From the NCBI RefSeq assembly GCF_049243985.1, contig NC_135371.1:24924501-24988500 (forward strand): DNA of 64,000 nucleotides. The letters are read 5' to 3'. This stretch comes from Paroedura picta. Lineage: Eukaryota > Chordata > Lepidosauria > Squamata > Gekkonidae. The translations under genes were made by a program, and so were the position numbers. The notes below the pieces were generated by a model. That model had not been told where the DNA came from. It worked only from the letters and a program-made list of their open reading frames with translations, and did not search any database. Of this stretch, positions 38,923-53,900 are shown piece after piece. The number at the start of each line of letters is the position of its first letter. The stretch's first letter is position 1.

Positions 38923-41900
38923 CTGTAATAAGAAAGAGGCTATAAGTGAAGCATTTCAAAATCACTTCCACGCAACTATAGAAATCAACTGACTCAACAT
39001 AAATATCAGCAATACTCAAATCAGTGGGAAGAAACAGTTCAGTCTACCATGGCATTCTACTGCAAACATAACAGTCCACATTCTTCAACAAAAGAACTTC
39101 AAAGGGAGACTCCAACAGAAAACTGCTAAATCAGAATTCATCGTGAGGTTTAACAGTATTAAGCTATCAGTACTTCTAAATAACAGCTATAACTGTATCC
39201 AAGGAGTCTGTTAATTACAGCTGACAGCAATGACTACACTGCTTTTCAGTACACTTTTAAGTTCTGCACAGAAATGTCACAAACCAGGACTCTACCTGAA
39301 GATATTGTTCACACACTGAAATCTGACTTTGCTCAAAACATTAGACTTTTATAAATATTATGAAATTTGAGGCTAAGGGATCTAATCAACATGCAGAATT
39401 TGACTGTATTTAGTCCTAAAGCAACATGGCACATGGCATATTTCCACAGAGCATCATTGTGCAACTTCATAACACAGGAATCAAATCCTCTAAAACCAAT
39501 TTATGTAATTTCACATGGAAACAACTTGGGAAATGGATAGAGTTCCGTTACAACTAATATCTTAACACTGCCCGTGGCGCCGCGGGCGCCACGGACTAAA
39601 TAAAACGGTAAGGCGTTCTGAGGCGGGATGTGTCCATGATGAGGAAGGGTCCGGATTTGACCCTTCCTTCGGACAGACAATCGGAGGGACCAATCGGCAG
39701 GCGCAAAGCGCCTGCCGTTTGGTCCCTCCGATTTCCAGCCCCGAGCAACTGCTTGCCGCCTGCCTAACGCGCCGAGAGGCGCAAAGCGCCTCTCGCCGCG
39801 TCAAGCTGCCGGCCTGGGAGCTTCCAGCAGCTGTGCGCAGCGCGGCTGCTGGGGCCTCCCTGCCCTCATCGCCGCTGAAACAAAAAAAAACTGCTGAGGA
39901 GGCACCGATCACAGAAGAAAAAAAAAACAGCCCAAAACCGCCGACGAGCCGCGGCAGGAGCCGCCCAGGAGCACCCATCCTCCGACGCGTGCACACAGAG
40001 CGGCTGCCGGGGCCTTCCTGCCTTCATCGCCGCTGGAACAACAAAACCCGCCAAGGAGCCGCCCAAAGAAAAAAAAACCCGCAAGCGCTGCCGAGCCGCC
40101 GAGGAGCACCCGTCAGGAGCCACGGAACCCCCGCCAGCCTCCTCTTACAGGTCACCTTCCGCCCCTCGCCTGCCCCCATCTGCTAGCGCCCATTGTCTCC
40201 TTTATACAATGGGCTTTTTTACTAGTATTTGTATATTGTCCTGGTGTTATAAACAGTACAAGCTTGTGAAGAACTGATTTAGCTGTATGGCTTCCAACTG
40301 AATTCCGGATCAAGCTTAAGGTTTTGGTTCTTACTTTCAAGGCCATACGTGGTCTGGGCCCAGTGTACCTAAGAGACCGTCTCTCCGCTTATACCCCAAA
40401 AAGAGCATTACACTCTGCCAATGCCAACTGGCTAGTGATCCCTGGCCCCAAAGAAGTACGTCAGTCTTCAACGAGGGCCGGAACCTTTTCTGTCCTGGCC
40501 CCTGCCTGGTGGAATGAGCTCCCTGAAGAAATCAGGGCCATGTCTGAACTCCAAAAATTCCGCAGGGCCTGCAAAAGGGAGCTCTTCCAGCAGGCATTTG
40601 CCTGAGACCATTAACAGGTCCCCACTCAGACATCCCTCCATGGCCTGAACCAGTCTGTCCTCTCGGGGGCCTTGGCTGGATTCCGTTCTTGTTGTATTGT
40701 TTATGATCACTGAAACTGTGTTATTGGGTTGTTGTTGTTGTATTTGTTTATGTTATGTACTAATTCGTTCTATGTTGTATGTAAACTGCCCTGAGCCGTA
40801 TGGAAGGGTGGTATAGAAATAATAATAATAAACAAACAAACAAACAAATGTCTTAATGTCCCCTTTATAATATTTAACATCACCTTTTAAAGTTTTTGAA
40901 AGATTTGGCCTTGTTCGTTCTTCAATTGAAGTTACTGACTGGAAAAAAAAACACATATGCTCAAACATAGATAATATACAAGATATAATACAAACAGTGA
41001 AAAGATGGTATGTACAAGTCACCTGTAAGTAGAGAGTCTTATTCCTTCCATATACTGTGGCTGTTATTGCTGGAGATTTCATTTGTCTGCTCAGAAAATC
41101 AGAAATTAGTAAACAATATCTTTAATCACCTGTGAATAGGTATATCTTCAGGATCTAGGTTAAATATTTACAGATCAGATGAATTCCATACTTACAATGA
41201 CGCATTGTTTATCAAATAATCCAAGACTTCCTGCAGTTTAGCTGATGGAGGAAATTCTATGTTCTGGGGAAGCTGGCTACAAGCTAGACAATTCTCCTAC
41301 AAACCAGGAAATAAAATAATCAATATGGGGTAAAATGAGTCAGTTAAAATTATTTACTCACAAATTAGTCATTCCAATTCTCAATATTTTACTCATATAC
41401 AACCTCTCCTGGCACTTGCTTGAGACATCTTATCTTACAACTAATAAAGCCACTCTAACCCAAGCATTAAAAACAAAGCACAGTTGAGTTGTGTGAACTC
41501 AATGGCCAAAGTCCACAAGGAAGTAGGTAGAAGCGTTTTGTTCCAACAGCAGTTCTAAAGAAAACTGGAGAGTATCCACACACAAATGTACCCTTGTATT
41601 CCCAGCATATGAGAGGGAGGTTAGTTTGAGTTACATTGCCAACAATCCCAGATCAATAATTCACCAGATCACTACAGAGATCTGCCACTAGTGTTCTTTC
41701 CACATAAGCTATATTACATGGTTTCCTGCAATAACCAGGCAAACAAGTAAAGTACTAAAATGAATATGGTTACTTCCTTATCTTCAGTTCTTGCAGCATA
41801 TGGTTCCTGGGAGCTCTGTTTAGTCAGACGACCAATAATGAATGTTATCATCCTCCAAACTATGAACATTTTCTGCAACACTAACCTTCCTTTCGGCTTC

Positions 41901-44900
41901 AAATGTGTATGTATAGAGTCCATCGACATCGTTGAACACCAGGTAGTTGTTCAAAGGTATGTATGCGCTGTAATAGAAAGTCTGTTAGCATTTATAAAGC
42001 AACACACATACTAAAAAAAAAACGATTAGTAAAAAATTACCTTGTGGCTATTTTAAAAACTTCTGTGGCACATATAGCTAAGGACAGAGACAAACAAAAT
42101 TATGTGAAGATTCAAAAGTAGAAATTGAAGATCAGTCATTATACTTGAAAAATGTAAATAGCCAACACGTGTATAAATATTTCTGAAAGTTATGGAGTGT
42201 GGTAAAAAGTAATTATCTGAGAGAGAATTGAATTCATCTGAAACATTGTAAGGGAATTCATAACATGTAAGAATTATTCAGATTTTGTGAAACTACAGTG
42301 AGAACAGGCTTTCAACCCTCAACTTACTCAATTTGGTTGTTTACATATTATATCAATCAAATGCATCAACATAAAGACCTATCAGATTCCAATGAACAGA
42401 AATGTAATCATTTGAAATGCTACAATTAAAAGCCTCACACCATCTTCCCTGCTGTATATATATGCGTGCAGTTATTGCATAACTAAACTGCACAAGTTTT
42501 CATTTGCTAATCCCTAGTACATAGAGTTCTTTTTAGACTAGGGGTTGGATCCAGCCAGCTTTTCAACCGGTGAAAGAGGCATGAATTGATCTGCTCTCTG
42601 ACCACCCAAAAATACTATGCTGCTGAAGACAATACCTGCAATGACAAGAGTAATGTGGAAATAGGTCCGTGGTTAGAAGAATTGGGCAGGACTGAGTGGA
42701 AAATCTGGCATAATCTAACTCTAGGAGTGTCCTCTAATGCTAACTATGGTTACATAAAAATAAACCCCACTGATTTCAGCACAGCCTATTTCTAGGAAGT
42801 CTGCTCAGAAGTGCTACCAATTTTCTTTACAAATTTAAGTCTGTCTTGAGCACGGTCAGCACACAAATGTAAAAAACAGCACGCAAATGTAAAAAACAGC
42901 ACAAGGAGAACATTTTTTTAGATTGCATTTGCGAGCACTATTATTACATATATAACTAAGGCACACATACACTGAAGTATTTATTTTTGGGACTACAATA
43001 CCTGCAATGACAGCATTTGTTGAAGCTACTGCTGGAATGATGCGCTTTACAACTCCTACATTGGAAATAAAGACAACTCTTAAGTAATTTCAACACTAAT
43101 GTTCAATAGTAAAGAATTCTGTGCACTGAAATTTAATACAGATATGAACTAAATAAGTACAAGTCAAATACCTGCTTAATATAAATACAAGTCAAATACC
43201 TGCCAAACACATACTTGATAGCAACACACACAGGGAAATAAAGCTAGACATTTATGACCACGATTCAATTTTATCAAACATAATTTTTTTACCTTGTGTG
43301 AGCCTGTAGGTGAGGCCTTTAATATTAAATTGTGCTGCCCTCTCTAAAGACCTCTCATAAATCCACTGTATATGCTCAGGATCATCTCCATCTAATGGAA
43401 CACCTGCAAAATATAAAATTTGTATTTGTTTTGGTTTGAAAATAGCTCTTCAGAACTGCAGTACAGCTTGGTACAAAAAATAGATTTGTTTAGAATGTTA
43501 TTTAAAAAGCAATCAGCATATGAATTTTACAGGGGCATAATTAAACTAGTGAATTCTGCAAAAGAAAAAATAAGTATTGATTAAAGAATTTAAAAAGCAA
43601 CACAGCTGCATGTAGGAGGGGCTCTGTCATGACGTTGGCCCATTATGCACGGGGGGGATAGCGCGCATTCGGGGTGGAATGGCGGCGACTAAAATCACCG
43701 ATAATGCACGGAGCCGGCTGCAACCGGCCGCAGATTTGGTGCATGCTGCCAAAAAAGCTGCGTTAGCGAAACGCGGAAGAAAGCGCAACTTCCGGGTGAC
43801 CGGGGCGCAACCAGAAGTGGCACCGGGGTCGCCGCATGCATAATCGGTTACTCTGGGTTTTGCCGCTGTTGCGTCCCGTCCCGTGCATAAGCCGTTTGCT
43901 TCTCTTCTTCCCCCTCTGCGTTTTCCATGTGACCCGAAATCGCCGTTTCAGAGGCCGTGCATAATGGGCCATTATTACACGACATTATGTAGAGCAAAAG
44001 GAATAAAACAAGCCAGGATTTTTATTTTATTAGACTTCCAATTTAGAATAGGCCTACAGATAACGTATTGCTTACCTCCAAAAGGTTGTTCCTTGGGCCA
44101 CTGCAATATCCTGACATACTCAATACAATGTTCTGGTAGCCGAGGCATAGAAGCAATTGTACACATAGGAAAATTTACCTGGTGAGAACAGATTACAGAG
44201 TGATTCAACATGAAGTTTTCAAGGAAGGGCCCAATTATGAGGCATCACACCTTTTAAACTACCTGAGGTGGATAAAGTTCAAGTGTGCATTCAATGCAAG
44301 CTGTCATGCCGGGAATAATGACGCGTGCATTTCCTTTAAAGCCTTCAGTTCCTCCATCAATCAAAGGTATGATGGAAGCTGGATCCAACACTCCATCTTC
44401 ATAATTTAAAAGTGACATCTATGGTGAGAAGAAAAATGGTTTGGAAAATATACCGCATGGAATTTATTGTAGTAAGACCTTTCCTCCCCAAATTTCTAAA
44501 CTGCATGTTCTTTATTGTGTAATTCTACATGACAAATCGAATGTGACACATCTGAAAAAAGAAGGCAACACTGACTGCACTGAAAGACAGCTTTATTTTA
44601 GGTTTGCAAGCTGTGGCAGCACCCCTCATGAAAACAATTTTCGCAATTAACACAAAACAGTTTCTGTGGTCAGGTATCAGCAGACTAAACATACACAAAA
44701 ACCTCTTTCCAGCAGCTTCAGACCATTTCAAATGAGTGAACGTGAATCTTATTTGTGCTAAAAGGTGCCATTTTCATTACAAAGTGAATGGATCAGAGCA
44801 GGTAGCAAATACACTCCTAGTCTCCAATTATTTCTTTCTCAATACAGAGTGCACCCCCCCCCCAAAAAAACACATACTTTGGCTATTCCTGAATAGTCTT

Positions 44901-47900
44901 TATCTAAGTGGGGTTCCTTCATGACATTAGTCATTAGTAGAATTGTTACCCTCACATTTTACAACACTAACAACTTCTGAAGGATTAAAAGTGTTTACCA
45001 GCATGCCATTTATCCATCTTCTTGCAACTATGGAATCCAGACCACACACAATTATATGAAATTCTGGAAGAGAACAGAATAATATGTAATTCTCAGCATT
45101 GCCCCATCTATGGACACTTAAATCTAGGGAGTGGGGCCGTTTACAGAGGGATGTTTCTTGCTTTTATACAAGAAATATAATGTTCAAACTGAAGCTAACA
45201 ACATCTCATCACGACTAAAACACTTTTATTGGCATAACTAGCATTATATCTTGTCTTTAAAGAACACTCCACTCAACTGATGTAAAGCAAAAAAAAAATA
45301 ATCACTTTTGCCACGGACACTTACGTCGATAAAACGTTTCATCCAAGTCCTGAATCTTTTTATAATGTCTGTAAATATATGCAGTAAAGGTAATAACAGA
45401 AATAAATAAGCCTAACTTTAACTGCTTGAAAGAGCTCAAAATCCTAAATTCAGCAAGTCATCACACACTCAGCACAAAACCAGCTAACTCCCCCAAAATC
45501 TCCAACTCAGAACAGGCAACTCTAGAGTAATTTAGATGAGGATGAGCTAGAATTCGACAATGACAATGTAACCAGAAATGGCATCTGTTTAAGGTGACCA
45601 CAGGGACAAAATGTGAAAATGTGCATCATAGGACTACTTTCAGGAGTATGCACATGCCACCAGTCTCCACGTTAAGATGGGAGAGCTGTAGTGCTTGCTG
45701 TTAAAAAAGAATGTGGCTATAGTGGCTTACAGGCTATATAGCAACATTTCTCAAATGGATCGTGTGAGTCTTCTGTAAAGATCAAGGACATGCCACTCTC
45801 ATGAAAATGCAGCCTGCTCAGTTCTCTGGAATGTATCCTGGGACACAACCGATTTCCGCCACTTTATTGTGGCAGACTTACACTGCGCAAAAATCTTCTA
45901 GTTCCCAAATCATTTCAGAGCATGACCCAAAAAACATTTTGGTCCAATTCTGGGAACCATAGTTCAACCTTCTGAACTCTAATCGGTTGTAGCATCAAGG
46001 CGGCCTAATACGATCATAGTTACATACGGTTATTAAAAGGTAACTTTTACTCTATTTTCCAATGCAAAGGATTTCCACATAGCGGCAGAGACATCACTTT
46101 GCACCCAGAGACTTTAGTGACCAGTGCTATCTTGAAATAAATACTAAAAATTTAGCTTTTCTACATCTATGCAACTCTGAATTTTGTTCAGGCCTCTTGA
46201 TCTTCAGCTAAACAGTGCAGTTTCTGGTTGACACACAGAATGTCCCAGATTCAATACACAGCATTTCCTGCTGAAAGGACCAGGTACAGGGTGGTGTGAA
46301 AGGCCTTTGCCTGAGACCCTGGAGAGCTGCTGCCAGGTTGAGTAGACAATTCCGACACTGAAGGACAAACAGTCTGATTCAGTATTAGACAGCTTCATGT
46401 ATTCATGTGTATTCACAATTATTAACCAACAAGAAGTTGCTTATTACCTCTGATGCAAACCCTCTTCCAATCAAGAGGAGAGATTAATTAGAATTTGCCA
46501 CCAAAAAAAATGGTTATATAAATCCATTCTTGATCTGTTTAAGGTTTTGTTATTTTTTCTGTTACAGAAGTCAGGCTGCATCACTGCTTTTTGACTGATA
46601 TTTCAAATAAAGGTGTTATAAGGGATTGCTGCTAAAAATGGGTTAGTTCTGCAAACATTTGGTTTTTAATCTTCCAAAGGAGCCTCACACTCTAATTTAT
46701 TCTACTTTAGCACATGCAAGTACAGTGAGACACAAAAAGTTAATGCAACTACAATTGAGAGAGTGGAGAGGGAACAAATCAAGGTATTGCTATTTTGTGA
46801 AAGGATACGGTACAACAGCACAACTGGGAATGCGATTATTTAGAAATTCAGCAGCAACTTCTGCTTTAGGCCGCCCAACATCTTTAGGTCTGCAAAAAAA
46901 GAAAAAAGAAAGAAAAACTTATTAGAAAGTCAGTCTCTTGCATGACATACACAAACCATCCATGTTATAAGCTCTTTTGCAACAACTGCTCATTCTAATG
47001 TAAATAATTGTGCTGTTGAAAATCAGTGCTTCGAGTAGGAATTACAGAAACACTTTCTTAATTTTCTCTTCAGTTAGCTGTACATGCCTCATACACAGTG
47101 AGGTTTCTAGGGCCCCTACTTTCAAAAGCAACCTCAGATACAAGCAGTGAAGTGCAGGAGCATTTCAGAAACGGCTTCTAATGCACAACAAGTAACTGCA
47201 CCCAGTATCAAACCTTGAACATTACTGGGGCACAGAGAGAAATGTTGGTGTGTCATCCCAAAAGCAGCAGCACTGTGGATCACAGCCTCTATTAGAAAAA
47301 TGCTATAAAATGAGGGTTTACTGTACCTTGCCTCGCAACGGTCTGAGATGCCCTGCATTTCGACAGGTGGAGACTAGGGCTGTTTCACATGCGATAACTA
47401 ACCTGTTTGTCTGTGACAGCCATGAATTGTTCTAATGGAAAAGTACTTTGCTCAGCTTTGTTATGCAGAATACAACTGTAGGTTCCTTGCTTTGGGAAGC
47501 CTTGAATCAAACTCCAATTTACCATGAAGTGCAAATGCAGGCACCTCAGGAAACTGGAGCTTGGTTCAGAATCCTCATTTTGAACGGGTACTTATTATTG
47601 GCAGCTTGACTCAAGAAAGCATAACAGGAGCATTCTGTCTTGCCCATCAGAGACAGATATTTGCCATGACTTCTGAATAGGACCTAATGCCAACACATAG
47701 TACACCACAGACATTTCCCAGCCATTTGTCTTGCAGTGCTTTCCCACCCAGCGAAAAGCTTCCTCTAATAAGGCAGGAGGAAGGGGTGGGGTAAGCAGCA
47801 ACAGGAGCAAGCACCAAGGTGTACAGGCAGATTTTGAGAAAGCACTTGTAATTAGTGAAGTCAAAGTAAGTTATTAACTTAGTATTCAGATGTCATTCAT

Positions 47901-50900
47901 AAATGTTTTAAAGAGGATGCAACCCACAGAGTTCTGTTTGCAGTCTTTGTGAAATTAATGGATCTGGCCTGAAGCTGACTGCAGCCATCCATAGCCTGTC
48001 CCCAAATGTAAACGTTAAAGTGTACCACTTACCGAAACAAGAATTGTCTATTCAAATTAGATACGTCAATAGTATCCATATCAATGACATGGATCTGTCT
48101 AAAACCAGTCAATGCCTGAAAAAAACAGACAGCAATGTTAGAAATCAAAGCAGAATATTTGTATAAAGAGATCTGTTCTGGTGCTTTTGAAAAATTCCAG
48201 TGTCTACAGGAGTTTGTAAAGGAATTATTAAAAGCCTTTGTAGTTACAGTTTAACAGATAAAATTTTGCTACCTGATATGATAGTTGCAAAAGAAAAAAC
48301 AATACAGCAGCAGATCACTGCAGGTTTTTATCATCCTATTACTGCTCCCCCCCACTTACTTAAGGGACATGCTTTCCAGAAAAAACAATTTGACAACCAG
48401 ATAAAGCACCAGAGGCCTTCGTCACATTTGGAACAGAGTGGGGGAAACATACTCAGTTTTGTACAAAAATTCTCTGGATATACTTTGTGTGTTTTTCAGG
48501 ACTTTGTATTAAGAGTTTTTAGCATCATAATAGTTTACTATACTGGATAACATGCATAACCCCAACTTGATTTATAAATTGTGTTTAGATGACACAACTT
48601 GATCGTTAGTAAATCTGATAGTTCAGCATATCTCTGCAGCCCACATCACACAGACACAAACCTGGATCCCTATTCAGGGTTTGGACAACATGCAGAAGTG
48701 AACTTCTGACCACCCTTCCCGGCACTGTAGTTTGCTGTGACACCTGATATCCTGCCTATCCCCCCCCATGGTCAAGTGCAAGGAGGAATTCCAGAAACAG
48801 GATTGGCAAAAATGCTCCTAAGCTCCTTCTTCCACCATCAGAAAACATAGGATCAAAGCTATATCATTTAACAGGAAAGGCATTTAAATGTGTTGCCGAT
48901 TTCAGAATTCAACATGGAAACTGGCTTCTGCCATCTGAATTTTCTCCTGGAATCAGGGTTCAAATTAACTAACCTGGTTTACAGAATTGTGCTGATGCAT
49001 TCTTTGGTTTTTCCTTTTTCAGACTTTATTCAGAGAACTGTACTTGTGCCAGTTTATGTTTGTGCTCTTTTTGTGTGTATGCCCCCCACCCCATATAGGT
49101 CACCAATGCACATGAACCAGCCACAGTGTGAAAACTCTGACGTGAAACAGTGACTATAACAAGTATCATTTTCCTGAAATGTTTAATGTCCATAAGTACA
49201 TGTGCAGATCAATTGCCATAAGGCAATTGCCGCCACTCGACTGCCAGCAATTTCAAGCTATTGTATATGCACTATTTGAAAAATCTGATAAATTCTTCTA
49301 CTTGTACTGAAAGGCAGTCCCCAATACAAATGTAAAATGACACAATACACATACTCTTTTCCTTGACAAGAGTTTAGCAACACAGACCAGAGGTAGAATG
49401 ACTTCATGAGCCAAGTATGTGCCTTAGGACTCAAAGAAAGGAAAGAGCCAACAATCAAGTTGCAGCTTTCCATTGGCCCTCAGAAAAGTTGGTTAACAAG
49501 TTGAGGAAGATAGAGCTAGGCCGCTAACATGAGAGCAATATGGGCTGGCCAAAACAACAACCAAGGTAAAAAGGTGTAATGTAAGAAACCATACAGAAAT
49601 AACCTGTGGTCTTCAGATGTCCATTGACTACAATTCCCGTGAGCCCCTGACAGCATTTGCCAGCAAACACTGTCAGGGGCTCATGGGAATTGTAGTCCAT
49701 GGACACCTGGAGGACCACAGGTTGACTACCCCTGCCTTAAGGCTTCTTCACATACAGCCAGGGATTTACAGTGGATGTTCGCTAGCTAAAATCTATCAAT
49801 ATTGGTATACTTATTATTACTTTCACATTGGGCAGGAAACAAACATTCAGTTTACTAATCTCAACACTCCATGCTCTATGCATTTTGAAACCAACACTTA
49901 AGAACTCCCCATCTTACACAATTTATAAGTTTGCCCTTGATATCCTCAGATGTGGACTTGGGAGCACACAAGAATGAACTATAAATCTAGTATCTTGCTC
50001 AGTGAGACAAGCCAAATCAAGGGTTTTTCTCATTATAACCTTCAGTTTATTAGTATTAATTGATTTTGTCAGGGTTCCCTCAGCTTCAAAATAATAGTGT
50101 CTGCTGCTGTATGACGTGCAAATCTCTGCAAGCATATAAAAACTACAATGGCGGCAAACATCAGCATTAATTTGTAAAAGTCAATAATGTAGCACATGTA
50201 TAGGGATTATATCTGGTTATATTTTCAATGATTACAGAAACAAACAGGTCTTAGATTTTGTGTTAAGTATATTTTATTCTATACAATTTTGTATGTGTTT
50301 TCGTTCACACATGAGATCTGAAATATCTCAGTCATGTCACTCTCATGGCTCAGTATCCAGTGCACAAACACATGCAAAATGAACATTTTTCTTAGTAAAC
50401 TATCAAGAAATAAAAATGAAATTGTTACCAGATTTTTCAGAAGTTCACATCCTAATCCTCCTGCTCCAATAACTAGAACTTTACACGTGTTTAACAGAAA
50501 GTCAAGAGGCTGCAAAGAACCAAGATAAACAATTTGTTGTGGGGCAAAGAAAAAATAATAGACTTCTGCGTAGATTCAAATAACTTGTTACATAGGGCTA
50601 TAATATTAAAGTACTGTTAACGTTATGCCAGTACCACATTAGATTTGATTAGGAGAGAAAATCTGTCAATGACAATAAGTAATCTGAATTTTGCTTACAC
50701 ACAAGATTTATAGCTCTTTTAATTAAAGAAAAATAGATCAAACTATGATCTCTACAGGCAGGCAGTTGTGCAATCTATGTTTTTAATGAGATACATTTCT
50801 GTTCATTTTGTTTCTTCCCTGCAATTTTAAAAGATTTAATCCCTGAAATCTAGTATGTTATGCAACCATAATCTGACTAGATAAAAAGCTAATGCTGTAT

Positions 50901-53900
50901 AAAGCTAACCTACAGCATCTATATCTAGACATTGTAAGCCCTGCTGGCTCTTGAAAGTAAGATTTAGGGATAACCCCAGATTCATTTTAAGAAATATTAA
51001 AACAGCCAGATGTTGGGACAAACCCAGCAGAAGGGCATAGAAGGAGCTGGCAACCAAGGGAGAGGAGCAAGAAGTGAGTACAGGATTCCAGGGGTGTGTG
51101 CTTCCTACCCCTCAACTTCAGGTGGTGTTATATCTGCATCGGGACTCCGCTGTAATTACATATATTTGATTCATCATGTGTATTTCAAAACAGCAACTCA
51201 TCACTATTTTAACAATCTGTTTATGTTAAATAATTTTCTTTCTCTTGCCAGAGACTCATAGGTTCCCCCCCTCTTAAACATGAAACAGGAGCTTTTCCAA
51301 AGTAAAACCTAAACAGGACTCTGGGTTCAATCGTTGCACCCAGCTAGTGAGCCCTGGCCCCAAGAAAGTCTACTTGATCTCAACCAGGGCCAAAGCCTTC
51401 TCTGTCCTGGACCCCACATGGTGGAATGAGCTCCCAGAGGAGATCAGGGCCCTAACGGAGCTAAAGGAGTTCCACAGGACCTGAAAAAGTGTGCTCCTCC
51501 CCAAGGAATTTGGTTGAGGTCGACCAACGCTAAACAGCACCTACTGGGCCCCCAAACCTCCCTCCCTTGAACCTGTATGATGGATCTGACCAACCATGGG
51601 TCTGTTGGATTGTCTACTCTGTTGGAATGTTCTCTTCTCCATTCATTGTTATTATTACAGCTGACTTTTATTCATTATAAACACCGAGTTTCATGTACTG
51701 TTCTTGTTTACGTTTCATGTGAACTGCCCAGAGCCTTAGGAGAGGGTGGTATATAAATGTAATAAACGAACAAATAAATAAAACCTTGACAGACTTTTAG
51801 CGAATATACAGCAATTCACACACAGTATTTCATGGTGCAGGGCTAGTTAAAGCTACACAGAAAACCTGAGTCCCAGCTGGCTGAGTGAAAAGCAGTGTTT
51901 TAACTAAATGAAGTGTTTTAAGTAAATAAACTCAAGAAACTGTATCCCTGTAGTCTTGATAATCTAATGAAGGGCAAACAAACAAAGGATTCACAACAGT
52001 TTACAAGACAATACCACAAACATTTGTATTTAAAATAACTATTTCTCACTTGAGTGCCTGGCTCGAAATCAGGGTGTGTGAATGGTCCAGATCGCTCGAG
52101 GAACTTCTTTACATGGTTCCAGCGACCTTCCCAGTCTCCATTGTCCCCACACCCACCATCAACAGCCATTCTGCACAGAACATAGAAATTCAGCTGCAAA
52201 AACCAGTAGGTGAAAAAGAGTACACATGCACACAAAGCAGTTTCTCTGCACGCTTAAACCTTATTGTTAAAAACCAGTTGTCACACACATCAAGATTTAT
52301 TCGGCTCATAAGCAATTAAATAGGTGAAATATCTGGGATCATATTAAGGCACTGAGAAGTTAATGCAGCTATCTATGTACCACAACAAAAGACAAATGTT
52401 CTCTCCATTAAAATTAACTTAGTGGTAAGTTTTGAAAAAAAAATGACCTGGAATGGAAAATATAAACACAACCTGATGTTTCAACTTGGCTGACTTCAGA
52501 CAGCTTCATAAATACTTTTAAAACAAATAAGTCAATATTTTTTCATGTGTACTTATTTCTAAAACCATTCAGTAGCTGTTGAAGGGGAAAAAGCAAAATG
52601 GGTATTTCACTAACTTGTTATTCTGATGTATTGGCTGTACATACAAGACTGCATATAGGAGCCAATGTACTACTTCTGCTACACCCGCAGCAGCTATACA
52701 GCATGTTGGTAGTAGTACAAATGTACTTTCCTTGACAGTTCATTCAGGGAAGTCTCCTGCTTGTTTCAGGAACATCTTTCCATTGGATACAGCACAAAAT
52801 TTATATTTATGCATTTTAAAAAAGGAATTTGCGTATCCAACCATTTGCTCATTGAATGCTGATGGCTTATCATTAACCATGCATTCAAATGTATAGCAAA
52901 TGTGAGTTATGTTTGAAAGAAACACTGATAATTCATTCAAGGTTTGGTTCAGTTTGGTGTAATGGTTAGGAGTGAGGACTTCTAATCTGGTGAGCCGGGT
53001 TCAATTCTGCACTCCTCCACATGCAGGCACTGATAAAACTGTTCTGACCGAGCAGTGATATCAGGGCTCTCTCAGCCTCACCCACCTAAACAGGGTGTCT
53101 GTTATGGGGAGACAAAAGGGAAGGCAAATGTAAGCCACTTTGAGACTCCTTCTGGAAGAGAAAAGCGGCATATAGGAACCAACTCTTCTTCTTCTATCTT
53201 ATGCACTGGTTTTGAGGTTTTCAGAATACAGTTATTGATCCTCAGAACAAAGCAATTTTAAACAATTATAGATTTAGGTTACATATAAAAATAGGGTTAT
53301 AATAATTTATTTCATTTCAATACTTCTCATAAAGGAATCAGCACTGGCATTTGTAGGAACTACTGGGGTGGTTTTAATGACATTTTATAATATTGTTTGT
53401 ACCAGGATTATAACAAGTGCTCCTAAGAAGCATTTTGTTCTCCAGTGAGATTTACCACTTGAGTCTATGCAAGTTTAATTGGAACCATCACATATAATGG
53501 CCCATACTTCCCAAGTAAACATGTACAGGAATTTATGTTTTAATCATTGCCTCTATATCACTAACTACTCTTTTTTTACACAGTCCCAAGCTCTGCCCAT
53601 TTCATTCATGTATAATCTGTACAATCTTTTAATAAGGGATCACCCATTAATATGCATTTATTCATTATAGGCCATAATGAATAGTCCCATACTCAAACTT
53701 GAGTTGCTTGCTATCCTTAACTCTTAAATTTCTAATCCTATAAAAATAACCAATACTTTATCAGCAATTAACTTAAATGCACTGAATCCAAGATCCATGC
53801 AGAAGGGTAGACATATTTTGTGAAAGCACTTTAAAGTTATTTAGGGAATGTCTGTTGCCCTTGACAAGAAGCAGAATCAAAAACAAATGAAAGGGGGACA

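Noticed and set aside
40324-40605. Open frame of 93 codons as a host gene
   Set aside because: Its protein is the C-terminal end of an L2-type LINE ORF2, and it is followed by the LINE 3' end.
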